DNA from: Nocardia aurea
GTDB lineage: Bacteria; Actinomycetota; Actinomycetes; Mycobacteriales; Mycobacteriaceae
DNA length: 64,000 nucleotides
Direction: 5' to 3'
NCBI RefSeq assembly: GCF_003123685.1
Contig: NZ_QCYJ01000005.1
Span: 648,905-712,904 of the forward strand
Below are positions 52,204 through 63,484 of the stretch, in pieces. The position numbers were made by a program, and so were the translations under genes. Below the pieces are notes generated by a model. That model was not told where the DNA came from. It worked only from the letters and a program-made list of their open reading frames with translations, and made no database searches. Positions within the stretch are counted from its first letter, which is position 1, and the number at the start of each line of letters is the position of its first letter.

Positions 52204-52231
52204 CTTAAGTGTGCATTAAGTGCGCTATGCT
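52204..52231. promoter_or_regulatory. MarR operator and marR promoter
   Basis: CTTAA-N7-TTAAG (52204-52220) is a perfect AT-rich inverted repeat in the 114-bp space between the exporter and marR. A -10-like TATGCT (52226-52231) ends 6 bases before the marR GTG, so the operator overlaps the promoter and the transcript is near leaderless. Autorepression and exporter repression are likely. Confidence 0.6.
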
Positions 52232-52237
52232 AGCGGG

Positions 52238-52741
52238 GTGACCGACGTCGACCCGTCCCCCGCGTCGCTGTTCGAGCGCCCGGCCTTCCTGCTCGGTCAG
52301 CTCGGTTCGTATACCGCGGGCCGCTTCTCCGACCTGCTCGAACCCGCGGGTATCGGCCCCCGCCATTTCGGCATGCTCCGGCTGTTGCGCGAGCACGACG
52401 GGCAATCGCAGCAGCAGCTGTGCGAGACCCTCGGCATCCATCGCAATGTCATGGTCGGACTGGTCGACGAGCTGGAGAAACGCGAACTGGTCGAGCGCCG
52501 CAAACATCCCACCGACCGGCGCGCCCACGCGGTCTATCTGCTGCCCTCGGCCCACGAGGTGCTGGCCCGCGCGTACGAAGCCGTCGACGCCCTGGAGGCG
52601 GAACTGTTCGCGAATTTCGGCGCGCGGGACAGGGCTACGCTGCTCGCGCTGCTGCAACGGCTGTCGGTGGACAACGGGTTGCGTCGCGGCATCCATCCCG
52701 GACTCACCGGCGACCGGAGCGCGCCACCGCCCTGTAGCTGA
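52238..52741 (+). CDS. MarR-family transcriptional regulator
   Basis: This 167-aa winged-helix protein has HFGMLRLLREHDGQSQQQLC (about 43-62), a recognition helix in GIHRNVMVGLVDELEKREL (about 65-83) and the wing ERRKHPTDRRAHAVYL (about 85-100). The GTG at 52238 follows a -10 at 6 bases. It should sense a phenolic or drug-like ligand and control the divergent DHA2 exporter. Confidence 0.9.
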   Translation: MTDVDPSPASLFERPAFLLGQLGSYTAGRFSDLLEPAGIGPRHFGMLRLLREHDGQSQQQLCETLGIHRNVMVGLVDELEKRELVERRKHPTDRRAHAVYLLPSAHEVLARAYEAVDALEAELFANFGARDRATLLALLQRLSVDNGLRRGIHPGLTGDRSAPPPCS

Positions 52742-53146
52742 ACGTTCGGCGACACCCCGCTCGGCGACACTCGGGATCGTCGGGTCACAACTGGCGCACA
52801 TTGTCGCGGCGCGGTGGCGGGCGTGTGCCCGTCTGACGAGAATGGCGGCGCGGGCGGACTTTCTTCGGCGTCCGGGAATCTTTTCGGCCGACCGCCCGTT
52901 GAGCCTTTCGACAAGGTTGAGTGATATCGACTCAAGTTCAAGTTGACTCCCGGACGGAATCGGGTGCAGGATTGAGCCGACCACACTCAGCATTGCTGGG
53001 ACCGTGCTCCGTGAGGTGTCTGGGGCGAGGTCTCGCGGCAGTGGTGTACCCGAGGGCGGAAACGCCCGACTCGGGCCCACCGCGTCGCAGGGCGGCCCCC
53101 CGCCCGGCACCCACACGACAAGTTTCGTCAACTAGGAGGAATCACC
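52742..53146 (+). promoter_or_regulatory. dnaK operon control region
   Basis: This 405-bp region has no gene. It carries the HspR HAIR operator (52916-52936), a further half-site-like CAAGTT pair just downstream (52934-52945), and the AGGAGG ribosome site (53132-53137) before dnaK. Confidence 0.7.
52916..52936. promoter_or_regulatory. HAIR element (HspR operator)
   Basis: GTTGAGT-N7-ACTCAAG matches the HAIR consensus CTTGAGT-N7-ACTCAAG at 13 of 14 positions, 210 bp upstream of dnaK. HspR is encoded by the last gene of the same operon, giving the usual feedback loop. Confidence 0.9.
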
Positions 53147-54990
<1,844 letters not shown>

Positions 54991-54994
<4 letters not shown>

Positions 54995-55605
54995 CTCAGG
55001 GCAACTCCGAGCAGGAGCCGATCACCGTCGTCGACAACAGGAAGATCGATCCGGAGACCGGTGAGATCAGGGAGCAGGCGGCCGAGAACGGTTCGGCCGC
55101 CGCTCCCGAGCCTGCCGACACCAGCGGTGAGCTCGCCGAGCGCACCGCCGACCTGCAACGGTTGACGGCCGAATACGCCAACTACCGCCGTCGCGTCGAT
55201 CGCGATCGCAAGACCGCGGTCGACGCGGCGAAGGCCTCGGTGGTCACCGAACTGCTCGGAGTGCTCGACGATCTCGACCGGGCCAGGGCGCACGGCGATC
55301 TGGAGACCGGACCGCTGCGTTCGGTGGCCGACAAGCTCGCCGACGCGCTGCGCAAGCAGGGCCTCGAGGAGTTCGGGGCCGAGGGCGATCCCTTCGACCC
55401 GACCCTGCACGAGGCCGTGCAGCACGAGGGTTCCGGGCACGATCCGGTGATCGGCATCGTCATGCGCAAGGGTTATCGATTCGGCGACAGGGTGCTTCGG
55501 CACGCGCTCGTCGCAGTGACCGACGCGGTGGCCGACACGGCCGAACCGGTCGAGCCATCCGAGACAGAGGCTTCGGATGCTGATGCCGAAGCGAACAACC
55601 GGTAG
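54991..55605 (+). CDS. grpE: Nucleotide exchange factor GrpE
   Basis: This 204-aa protein has a long N-terminal coiled-coil ([20 protein letters not shown], about 47-66), [21 protein letters not shown] (about 80-100) and the beta domain with [10 protein letters not shown] and [17 protein letters not shown]. It releases ADP from DnaK. Start GTG overlaps the dnaK stop by 4 bases. Confidence 0.97.
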
Positions 55606-55662
55606 ACCCGCGGGAAGCCGCGAACGCCGAGTATCCGACACCGTGAGAGGAGGAGAGACCGG

Positions 55663-56820
55663 GTGAGTCAACGGGAGTGGATCGAAAAGGACTTCTACAA
55701 GGAACTGGGTGTCTCCTCCAGCGCCTCGCAGGACGAGATCAAGAAGGCGTATCGCAAGCTCGCCCGTGATCTGCATCCGGACGCCAATCCGGGTGACGCC
55801 AAGGCAGAAGAGCGGTTCAAGACCGTCAGCGAGGCGCACGCCGTGCTGTCGGATCCGGCCAAACGCAAGGAGTACGACGACACCCGCAAGTTGTTCGCGG
55901 GTGGCGGCTACGGTCGCGGCGGGTTCACCCCCGGTGCGGCGGGCGGATTCTCGCAGGATTTCAATATCGGCGACATCTTCGGCAACGCCAACGCGGGCGA
56001 CGGTGGCCTCGGCGACCTGCTGGGTGGTCTGTTCAATCGGGGCGGCGCGCGGACGACGAACCGTCCGCGCCGCGGCGCCGATGTGGAGACCGAGACGACA
56101 CTCGGGTTCCGCGAGGCCGCGCAGGGCGTCACCGTTCCACTGCGGATGACCAGTCCGTCGCCGTGCACCACCTGTCACGGCAGCGGCGCGAAGCCGGGGA
56201 CAAGTCCCCGGGTCTGCCCGCATTGCAACGGCGCGGGCGTCATCAGCCGCAATCAGGGCGCGTTCGGCTTCAGCGAGCCGTGCGACGACTGCCGGGGCAC
56301 CGGATCGATCATCGACGATCCCTGTGTCGACTGCCGTGGCACCGGCATCCAGAACCGGACCCGCACCATCACGGTGCGGATTCCGCCCGGAGTCGGTGAC
56401 GGGCAGCGGATCCGGCTGGCCGGACAGGGTGAGGCGGGATTACGCGGCGCGCCCTCGGGCGATCTGTACGTGAGCGTGCACGTCAGCCAGGACAAGGTAT
56501 TCGGCCGCAACGGCGACGACCTGACCCTGGTGCTGCCGGTCAGTTACAGTGAGTTGGTCCTGGGGACAACGGTTTCCGTGCCGACGCTGGAGGGTCGGGT
56601 CGGGGTCAAGGTGCCTCCGGGCACGGCCGACGGCCGGATTCTGCGGGTGCGCGGGCGCGGTGTGCCCAAGCGCGGCGGCGGCGCCGGTGACCTGCTGGTC
56701 ACCGTCAAGGTCGCGGTGCCGCAGAAGCTCGACGACAGTGCCGCCGAAGCGCTGCGACGCTACGCGGAGGCGGAACAGACCAGCGGGTTCGATCCCCGCG
56801 CCGGATGGGCAGGTGCGTAA
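55663..56820 (+). CDS. dnaJ: Chaperone DnaJ (DnaJ1 type)
   Basis: This 385-aa type I J-protein has a J domain (about 10-75) with the DnaK-activating HPD in [11 protein letters not shown], a Gly/Phe-rich linker (about 80-130), four CxxCxGxG zinc-finger repeats ([32 protein letters not shown], about 166-232) and C-terminal substrate-binding barrels. GTG start with GAGGAGGAG upstream. The stop overlaps hspR (TAATG). Confidence 0.97.
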   Translation: MSQREWIEKDFYKELGVSSSASQDEIKKAYRKLARDLHPDANPGDAKAEERFKTVSEAHAVLSDPAKRKEYDDTRKLFAGGGYGRGGFTPGAAGGFSQDFNIGDIFGNANAGDGGLGDLLGGLFNRGGARTTNRPRRGADVETETTLGFREAAQGVTVPLRMTSPSPCTTCHGSGAKPGTSPRVCPHCNGAGVISRNQGAFGFSEPCDDCRGTGSIIDDPCVDCRGTGIQNRTRTITVRIPPGVGDGQRIRLAGQGEAGLRGAPSGDLYVSVHVSQDKVFGRNGDDLTLVLPVSYSELVLGTTVSVPTLEGRVGVKVPPGTADGRILRVRGRGVPKRGGGAGDLLVTVKVAVPQKLDDSAAEALRRYAEAEQTSGFDPRAGWAGA

Positions 56821-57221
56821 TGTCCACTGATCCGAAGAAGGCCTCCGGTGGGGCCTCGCGTGCCGAGTTCTTCATGATCTCGGTGGCGGCCCAGTTGGCG
56901 GGCATGCACGCGCAGACTCTGCGCACCTATGACCGCCTCGGACTGGTGACGCCGCAACGCACTTCGGGCGGCGGGCGGCGTTATTCGGCCAGGGATGTGG
57001 AGCTGCTGCGCGAAGTGCAGCGACTGTCCCAGGACGAGGGCGTCAACCTGGCGGGTATCAAACGGATCATCGAATTGACCAACCAGGTGGAGGAGTTGCA
57101 GCAGACCGTCGCCGAGATGGCGGCCGAGCTGGAACGACTGCGTGCGGGGTACCGGCCGGATTTCGCGCCGCCGCAACGCAGTACCGCACTGGTGGTGTGG
57201 AAACCACGCCACCAGCGCTGA
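56820..57221 (+). CDS. hspR: Heat-shock repressor HspR (MerR family)
   Basis: This 133-aa protein has a winged helix-turn-helix (about 19-85) with ISVAAQLAGMHAQTLRTYDR and GGGRRYSARDVELLREVQRL, and a C-terminal coiled coil (LTNQVEELQQTVAEMAAELE). It binds HAIR sites and represses the dnaK operon and clpB, using DnaK as co-repressor in other actinobacteria. Two candidate sites lie in the window (52916 and 63720). Confidence 0.95.
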   Translation: MSTDPKKASGGASRAEFFMISVAAQLAGMHAQTLRTYDRLGLVTPQRTSGGGRRYSARDVELLREVQRLSQDEGVNLAGIKRIIELTNQVEELQQTVAEMAAELERLRAGYRPDFAPPQRSTALVVWKPRHQR

Positions 57222-57231
57222 GTTCACGAAA

Positions 57232-57286
57232 ACTTCGGGCCCCGGCCCGGCGCACTTCGCGTGTGCCGGAGTCCGGGGCCCGAAGT
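57232..57286 (+). terminator. Terminator of the dnaK operon
   Basis: ACTTCGGGCCCCGG (57232-57245) pairs perfectly over 14 bp with CCGGGGCCCGAAGT (57273-57286), followed by CGTTT. The 27-nt loop can form its own inner stem (CCGGCGCAC with GTGTGCCGG), making an unusually stable structure 10 bases after hspR. Confidence 0.9.
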
Positions 57287-57968
57287 CGTTTCGCGGGAGG
57301 CCGCGCCCGTTTTCCACAGCTGTGCAAGCCCCCTGTTCACACCTGTGGACAAATACACGCCTCCCGATTCGGGATCGTGTCGTGATTGGCGGGCCGGCGT
57401 CGCGGTGGTGCGTGCCGATCGGGGGAAACCATTCGGCAAACTCCCGATAGGGGTCCCGATTTCCGGTCCGCGTCGGAAATGGCCGGACTCCCCGGGATTT
57501 CCCCTCCCGCCGAGCGGATTCGTTAGCCGACGGTAAGCGGGTCCGGATCCGAATCCGGTCGTTCGGATTCGGCATCGCGCCGCCGGATCGCAGGCCGCGC
57601 CGCAGCCCTCGCCCCGCTCGCGTAACGCCTCCGCTCGCCCCGTGTCGGCGGCGGGTGACGGCGCTCGAGTTGCCGAAAAGTCGCTCCGTGGACCGGATTC
57701 GGACGAAGCATGCAAAACGGATCGTGCGAATTCGGTAGATGGATGTCCGAATTGACCTGGTATTAACGGTCTTTCAGTCGGTTTCTCGCGTGTTTCTCAT
57801 TATCCATCCTCGTTTCGTGGAAATTACACGCTTGATGTTTAACAGTGACGTTCCGTAGCTGGCAAACCTCGCCTACACTCCTTGGCATCGGCTGCTGACG
57901 AGTGTCCCGCGGCACCTCACTCGCTGGCACGTTATGTGTTCCGAGTGCGAAATGGGGTTGTGACGCAA
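57287..57968. other. Intergenic region upstream of the globin-reductase gene
   Basis: This 682-bp space has no ORF I can support. The part around 57740-57870 is AT-rich relative to everything nearby and probably holds the promoter of the next gene. No operator or RNA motif is recognised. Confidence 0.4.
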
Positions 57969-59138
57969 ATGGATTCGCGCACCGTCGCTTTGATCAGAAC
58001 CACGTTCAAGGCGGTTGCTGCGGAGGAGGGGGGTCCGGAGAAACTGGCCAGTTCGTTCTATGCGACATTGTTCACGGACTACCCCCACGTCCGCGATTTC
58101 TTTCCCGCGGCGATGGACTCGCAGCGTGACCGGCTGGTCAAGGCCATCTCCTACACGCTCGATCGGCTCGAGGAGCCGAACAAGTTACTACCCTTCCTCG
58201 CCCAACTGGGGCGCGACCATCGCAAATACGGCGTCAAGCCGGAACATTACGTCGCGGTGGCCACCTCGCTGAAAACCGCGATGCGCCGCTTCGCCGGTAC
58301 CGAGATGTGGACCGACGAGGTCGAACAGGCCTGGGACGACGGATTGACCGTCATCGCCGAGACCATGATCGGCGCGGCCGATCAGGAGAAGACGCCCGCG
58401 GTCTGGTCGGGCACCGTCGTCGAGTCCCGTTCGGTGCTGCGCAATCTCACCGTCGTGCGGCTGCAACTGGACAAACCGATGAGCTATGCCGCCGGGCAGT
58501 ACATGAGTGTGCAGGTGCCGTCCCGGCCCCGGATGTGGCGTTACCTCTCACCCGCCGTGCCCGCGAACGCCAACTGCGAGATCGAATTCCACATTCGCAG
58601 CGTGCTCGGCGGCTGGGTCAGCCCGGCCATCGTCGGCCAGACCCAGCTGGGGGAGACCTGGCTGCTCGGTTCGCCGCTCGGCGGTCTCGGGGTGCCGCGC
58701 AACACCAAGCGCAAGATGCTGATGATCGGCTGCGGCACCGGAATCGCGCCACTGCGCGCGCAGATCATGTCGATGGCGCAGCGGCGGACCAATCCCAAGG
58801 TGCACCTGTTCGTCGGCGGTCACTATCCGTGCGACCTGTACGACCTCGAGACGCTGAGCCGACTGGCCGTGGCGAACAAATGGCTCACCGTCACCCCGGT
58901 AGCGGAGAACGACCAGAACCCGTGGTGGTACGTCGATTCCGGCGAGCCCACACCGGAATTCCCCGGTCTGGAACCACGGATGACGGGACAGATCGGCAAG
59001 ATCGTCGCGGGTTTCGGGTCGTGGGCAGATCGCGATGTGCAGATCGTCGGTTCGCCATCGATGGTGCAGACCACCAAGTTCCGGCTGATGGCGGCCGGTA
59101 CCGAGACGAAGAACATCCGGCACGATCCGCTGTTCTGA
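57969..59138 (+). CDS. Type II flavohemoglobin-like globin-reductase, first copy
   Basis: This 389-aa protein has an N-terminal globin domain (about 1-135) with the CD-region Phe in VRDFFPAAMDSQ and the proximal His in LGRDHRKYGVKPEHY (about 75-90). An FAD-binding barrel (SRPRMWRYLSPAVPAN about 178-193) and an NAD(P) domain with MLMIGCGTGIAPLRAQI (about 247-263) follow. It resembles M. tuberculosis Rv0385, a type II flavohemoglobin whose role is debated (redox or D-lactate rather than NO). ATG 57969 starts at the family N-terminus; GTG 57960 is an alternative. Confidence 0.85.
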   Translation: MDSRTVALIRTTFKAVAAEEGGPEKLASSFYATLFTDYPHVRDFFPAAMDSQRDRLVKAISYTLDRLEEPNKLLPFLAQLGRDHRKYGVKPEHYVAVATSLKTAMRRFAGTEMWTDEVEQAWDDGLTVIAETMIGAADQEKTPAVWSGTVVESRSVLRNLTVVRLQLDKPMSYAAGQYMSVQVPSRPRMWRYLSPAVPANANCEIEFHIRSVLGGWVSPAIVGQTQLGETWLLGSPLGGLGVPRNTKRKMLMIGCGTGIAPLRAQIMSMAQRRTNPKVHLFVGGHYPCDLYDLETLSRLAVANKWLTVTPVAENDQNPWWYVDSGEPTPEFPGLEPRMTGQIGKIVAGFGSWADRDVQIVGSPSMVQTTKFRLMAAGTETKNIRHDPLF

Positions 59139-59164
59139 CCGGATCCCGCCCGGCGGCGGCTCTT

Positions 59165-59243
59165 CGTCCGGGCGAAGGCCGGGATCCAGGCGGGTGACTA
59201 CTATCCGCGAGTCTGCGAATGGATCCCGGCCTTCGCCTGGACG
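59165..59243. repeat. Long extragenic palindrome
   Basis: The sequence at 59165-59188 and the reverse complement at 59220-59243 pair over 24 bp with one G-T wobble, and 18 bp (59171-59188 with 59220-59237) are perfect. It sits between two convergent reductase genes. The core GGCGAAGGCCGGGATCC is of the type found repeated between genes in many GC-rich genomes, so it may be both terminator and dispersed repeat. Confidence 0.85.
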
Positions 59244-59264
59244 ATGATCACCGCACCGGGTGGA

Positions 59265-60053
59265 TCAGAGTCCTTCGACCTGGATGCGCTCTGCGGGGGT
59301 CCCGGTCTCGAGCAGACGATCCACCGTCGATCGCGTCATCCCGGGCGACCCGCAGACCAGCACCTGATGCGAGGTGAAAGCCCCGTGCGAGCCGACCACA
59401 TCGGCGAGGCTGCCCTGGAGCAACTCGTCCTGTGAGAAGCCGATATCGACCTGGGAACGCCGGTGCCACTCATCGATCCAGGAGGGATCCTCGGTGTTGT
59501 CCACCACCGGAACCACGGTGAGCCAGGGGAGTTCTTCCGCGAGGAGAGTCAGCATATCGGCGGCGTACAGATCGCGCGGGTAGCGTCCGCCGACGAACAG
59601 ATAGGTACGCGGCGGCTCGGGACGTCTGGCCAGTTCCAGGATCATCGCCCGCATCGGCGCGAGGCCGGTGCCGCCCGCGATCATCACCACGTCGTCGCCG
59701 TCCGGATCGACCCGGAAGGAACCCGCGGGAGCCGAGATCCGCCATTCGTCACCGGCTTCGGTATCGACGACCAGTTGGCCGCTGAGCCATCCGCCCGGCA
59801 CCGTCCGCACGTGGAATTCCAGTTTTCCGTCGAGCGAGGGCGGGAGAGCGGGCGAGAGCCGACGCCGCACCTCCGGCTGCTGCGGCACCCTGACCTCCAC
59901 CGACTGCCCCGCGGCGAAGGGTACGAATTCACCGATCAGCCGGATCACGGCGACATCGTGGCGCAACCGGTGGTGCCCGACGACCGTCGCGGTCCACTCG
60001 GGCGTCGCCTCGAACGGCGCGGCGCCGTTGCCGAGCATGCTCGGATCCGTCAT
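59265..60053 (-). CDS. Globin-less FAD/NAD(P) oxidoreductase paralogue
   Basis: This 262-aa ferredoxin-reductase-like protein is homologous to the reductase half of its neighbours. It has an FAD-barrel motif VRRRLSPALPPS (about 70-81), an NAD(P) loop VVMIAGGTGLAPMRAMILEL (about 137-156), LFVGGRYPRDLYAADML (about 167-183) and a C-terminal VLVCGSPGMTRSTVDRLL. The globin domain is wholly absent. AGGAG precedes ATG 60053, so the truncation is genuine. It may supply electrons to a separate partner (inference). Confidence 0.85.
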   Translation of the reverse strand: MTDPSMLGNGAAPFEATPEWTATVVGHHRLRHDVAVIRLIGEFVPFAAGQSVEVRVPQQPEVRRRLSPALPPSLDGKLEFHVRTVPGGWLSGQLVVDTEAGDEWRISAPAGSFRVDPDGDDVVMIAGGTGLAPMRAMILELARRPEPPRTYLFVGGRYPRDLYAADMLTLLAEELPWLTVVPVVDNTEDPSWIDEWHRRSQVDIGFSQDELLQGSLADVVGSHGAFTSHQVLVCGSPGMTRSTVDRLLETGTPAERIQVEGL

Positions 60054-60219
60054 CAGTTCTCCTGTGTCCAGCGGGTGTGCCCGCATGCCGTCGCCGTGGT
60101 CGGCATCCGGCGATCATGCCGCATCGGCGCGCACGTGTCCGTGGGGCCGGGTGGTCGCCATCGCGCGGGTGAGCGCCGTGCGGTTCGCGTCGATCGGTCG
60201 CCCGGAAGTGGATCGAGGC

Positions 60220-61377
60220 TCATACCGGATCGGCGCTGATGATGTGCTCCGGCGTGCCGACGGCGATCAAGGCCCTGCGGGTGTCCTCGATCATGCGCGC
60301 CGAACCGGCGATCTGGATCTGGCGATCGGCCCACGCGCCGAAGCTGGCGACCACCGCGCCCAGATTCCCGATCAGCCGCCGATGCATGCCGTACGGGGCA
60401 TCGGACGGCGGATGCGGGTACCACCACGGGTTGGTCTTCTGCTCGCATACCGGCACGATGGTGAGCCACGGATTGCTCTGCGAGAGCTGCCACATGTTCT
60501 CCACGTCGTACAGGTCGCACGGATAGCGGCCGCCGATGAAGAAATGCACCCTCGGATTGATACCGCGCTGACCCATCTCGATGAGCTGAGCGCGCAGCGG
60601 CGCGATACCGGTGCCCGCGCCGATCAACAGCACGTCCCGGCCGCTCTCGCGGTCGATATGCAATCCGCCGAGCGGACCTGCCACCTGCCAGCGGTCGCCG
60701 ACCTTGGTCTCGTTGACGATCGCCGGGCTGACCCAGCCGCCCCGGATCTTGCGGACGTGGAATTCGATCTCGCCGTACGGATTGGCCGGGATCGCGGGCG
60801 AGAAGTACCGCCACATCTTCGGCCGCTGCGGTATCGCGACCGGCACGTACTGGCCCGCTTGGAAGGGGATCACGCCGTCGGATTGCAGTCGGACGATCGC
60901 GAGATCCTCCAGCACCCGGCGATGGCCGACCACCGTCGCCTCCCAGAAGGGCTGCGATTTGTCGGAGTTGGCGCCGATGGCCATCGACGCCGAGATCAGG
61001 ATCGTGATGTCGGTCCAGCCCTCTTCGAGGCCGCGATGCCAGCCCGCGCCGTTGAAAACCCGGAACGCGGTGAGCAGGGCGCGGCCCGCCGCGTCGTAGT
61101 GTGCGGCCGTCACCCCGTATTTGCGGTGGTCACGTGCCAATTGTTCCAGGAACTTCTGCGCCCGCGACCAATCCTCCAGATTGTCGAGGACGAACTGGAT
61201 CGCGGTCACCAAACGTTTCGCCTGCATGTCCATCGCGGGCGGGAAGAGCTCGCGTAACTGCGGGTTATCCGCGAACAGGTGACCGTAGAACGCGCTGATC
61301 AACCGCTCGGACCCGTGCGGTGATTCGATCACCGCACGGAAATTGGCGCGGACCAGCGCTGCCGAACGCGCATCCAC
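60220..61377 (-). CDS. Type II flavohemoglobin-like globin-reductase, second copy
   Basis: This 385-aa paralogue of the protein at 57969 has a globin domain with LRELFPPAMDMQ and proximal His in LARDHRKYGVTAAHY (about 80-95), an FAD barrel with RPKMWRYFSPAIPAN and an NAD(P) domain with VLLIGAGTGIAPLRAQL. GTG 61377 (VDARSAALVRANF) is chosen because AAGGAAG lies 10 bases before it and it matches the family N-terminus; the frame upstream has no suitable start. It is downstream of, and in the same orientation as, the LLM/MDR genes, but with 248 bp between. Confidence 0.85.
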   Translation of the reverse strand: MDARSAALVRANFRAVIESPHGSERLISAFYGHLFADNPQLRELFPPAMDMQAKRLVTAIQFVLDNLEDWSRAQKFLEQLARDHRKYGVTAAHYDAAGRALLTAFRVFNGAGWHRGLEEGWTDITILISASMAIGANSDKSQPFWEATVVGHRRVLEDLAIVRLQSDGVIPFQAGQYVPVAIPQRPKMWRYFSPAIPANPYGEIEFHVRKIRGGWVSPAIVNETKVGDRWQVAGPLGGLHIDRESGRDVLLIGAGTGIAPLRAQLIEMGQRGINPRVHFFIGGRYPCDLYDVENMWQLSQSNPWLTIVPVCEQKTNPWWYPHPPSDAPYGMHRRLIGNLGAVVASFGAWADRQIQIAGSARMIEDTRRALIAVGTPEHIISADPV

Positions 61378-61625
61378 GACGTGGAGCTTCCTTTCCCTCG
61401 TGTAGCTCAGGGACGTATCCGTAACCGGCGGTCCGCCGTCAAGTATCCCTGAAAAATCCCGTGGTCGTGTGGGTATGGGGCCGGGTGGGCCCGCTCGACG
61501 GTGAACCGTGGGCAAACCCGGCCGGATAACCCCACGACAAACGGTCGAGGGGGCGTCGGATCCACCCGATGGGAATTATGAGGCCAAGCAGCGCGAATCA
61601 GCACGCTGGGGTCGGCGCACCCCGG

Positions 61626-62537
61626 TCATCGAGCCGCGGTCTCGGCACGAACGGCCGGGACCACCTGTTCAGCGTACCGGCGGATCTGATCGAGCGGTTC
61701 GCCCTCGATCGGCCAGAAGACGAATCCGTCGACGCGCTGGTCGCGGTGCAGAGCGACCAGGTCGTCGACCCAGCGCGCCACGGGCCCCTCGAGAAAACCG
61801 TGATCGGTTCGGTCGTCGGTGATGGTGCCGGAGACGTTGTAAACGCGGCGTACCTCGGCCGGGTCCCGTCCGGCGGTCGCGGCGGCCTCATCGATGCGTT
61901 TGTTGGCCTCGTCGAGGAATTCCGGCGGGGCCCAGCTCGAGGACGGGAGCCAGCCGTCGGCGGCGTATCCGGTCAGGGCCAGCATCCTCGGCCCCTTCGC
62001 GCCGAGCCAGATGCCGGGCCGGTGCCGGGGGGTCGGTCCGGGGTGCGCGCCGTCGAGGGTGTGGAAATTGCCGACCACCCGCACCGCGCGTTCGTCGCTC
62101 CACATGGCGCGCACCACCGCGATCGCCTCGCCGAGGGCCCGCACCGCGTCGCCGTCGCTGAGCCGGGGACCGCCCATGGCGGCGACGGCGTCCCTGAACG
62201 CCCCCGCGCCCAATCCGAGATGCACGCGGCCTTCGGTCATGATGTCCAGTGACGCGACGGATTTGGCGAGAACCGCCGGATTGCGCAACGGCAGGTTCGC
62301 GACATCGGGGAAGTAGCTGATGCGCGAGGTGCGCACGGCCAGCGCCGTGATCAGCGTCCAGGTATCGAGGAATCGGCGCTGGTACGGGTGATCCTGGATG
62401 CCGATCAGATCCAGACCCACGCCGTCGGCGTATTCGGCCACCGTGAGCAATTGCGCGTAGTCGTCGGCCTCGGGGATCAGGAAGAGGCCGAATTCGATAT
62501 CCGCGTCGCGCTTTTCGTGCCGGAAGGGGAATCGCAC
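61626..62537 (-). CDS. LLM-class (luciferase-like) oxidoreductase, probably F420- or FMN-dependent
   Basis: This 303-aa TIM-barrel protein has FGLFLIPEADDYAQLLTVAE (about 17-36), LIGIQDHPYQRRFLDTW (about 45-61) and IMTEGRVHLGLGAGAFRDAV (about 99-118). The C-terminal HRPGIWLGAKGPRMLALTGY and ADGWLPSS are of the kind found in F420-dependent LLM enzymes. GTG 62537 follows the preceding gene's stop by 11 bases, so it is likely co-translated with the MDR enzyme upstream. The substrate is unknown. Confidence 0.8.
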   Translation of the reverse strand: MRFPFRHEKRDADIEFGLFLIPEADDYAQLLTVAEYADGVGLDLIGIQDHPYQRRFLDTWTLITALAVRTSRISYFPDVANLPLRNPAVLAKSVASLDIMTEGRVHLGLGAGAFRDAVAAMGGPRLSDGDAVRALGEAIAVVRAMWSDERAVRVVGNFHTLDGAHPGPTPRHRPGIWLGAKGPRMLALTGYAADGWLPSSSWAPPEFLDEANKRIDEAAATAGRDPAEVRRVYNVSGTITDDRTDHGFLEGPVARWVDDLVALHRDQRVDGFVFWPIEGEPLDQIRRYAEQVVPAVRAETAAR

Positions 62538-62548
62538 CGACTCGCCGT

Positions 62549-63484
62549 TCAGATGGCCAGCACCGTCTTGCCGCGCGCGCCCGGCGCGCCGATCACCGAC
62601 GCCGCCTCCGACAGCGGCACGGTGGCGGCGACGGGGATCACCACGTCGCCCTCGTCCACCCGGTGCAGCAGCCGCGCCAGCTCGGGCGCGGCGCCACGGG
62701 ATTCGATATTGCCGCCCCGGATCTCGCGCTCGCGCAGACGCTGTTCGTCGGCGGATCCGATGGTCGAGTAGACCGCGCCGCCCGTGCGGACGAGTCGGGT
62801 CAGATCGGCCAGCGCGTCCGGCGCACTGACCAGGTCGAACAGCACGTCCACGCCGTCCGGATGGGTGAAGCGCACCGAATCCTCGACGGGGGCCCGGTGG
62901 TAGTCGACGGTTTCGGCCGCGCCGAGCCGCGCCATCTGGTCGGCGTCGGCGGGTCCGGCGGTGGCGATGACGTGCGCGCCCGCGATATTGGACAGCTGAA
63001 CCAGGAAGGACCCGACACCGCCGGTCGCCCCGACGATCAACACCTTCTGCCCCGGCCGGATGGCGGCCGCGTCGACCATGTCCTGCGCGGTGACCCCGGC
63101 CGTCGGTAGCGCCGCGGCGGCCAGCGTGGTGATCTTCGCCGGGATATGGACCAGTGTGGCGTCCTCGGGTAGCACCGAGTATTCGGCGAAGCTGCCGTGG
63201 CCTGCCGGTGGCACCAGGAATTTGCCCACCACGCGGTCGCCGACCTCGAATCGAGTGACGCCGGCACCGACGGCAGACACCGTGCCCGCGCCGTCGACCC
63301 CGAGGATCATCGGGAAGTCGTGCGGCAGTGCGTTCTTCAGGTAGCCGGTGGCCATGCGCAGGTCGAAGGGGTTGACGCCCGCCGCGGTCAGTTGCACCTG
63401 GACCGCCCCCGCGCCCGGTTCGGGTACCGGCATCTCCGCGGTCTCCATCGGCTCTCCGAATTTCCGTACCACGATCGCGCGCAT
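62549..63484 (-). CDS. Zinc-less MDR NADP-dependent oxidoreductase (quinone oxidoreductase type)
   Basis: This 311-aa protein begins MRAIVVRKFGEPMETAEMPV. It has GVNPFDLRMATGYL (about 36-49), ILGVDGAGTVSAVGAGVTRF and the Rossmann motif VLIVGATGGVGSFLVQLSN (about 148-166). The zinc ligands are missing, as in quinone oxidoreductase or enoyl-reductase-type MDRs. The ATG matches the family start. It forms an operon with the LLM gene. Confidence 0.85.
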   Translation of the reverse strand: MRAIVVRKFGEPMETAEMPVPEPGAGAVQVQLTAAGVNPFDLRMATGYLKNALPHDFPMILGVDGAGTVSAVGAGVTRFEVGDRVVGKFLVPPAGHGSFAEYSVLPEDATLVHIPAKITTLAAAALPTAGVTAQDMVDAAAIRPGQKVLIVGATGGVGSFLVQLSNIAGAHVIATAGPADADQMARLGAAETVDYHRAPVEDSVRFTHPDGVDVLFDLVSAPDALADLTRLVRTGGAVYSTIGSADEQRLREREIRGGNIESRGAAPELARLLHRVDEGDVVIPVAATVPLSEAASVIGAPGARGKTVLAI

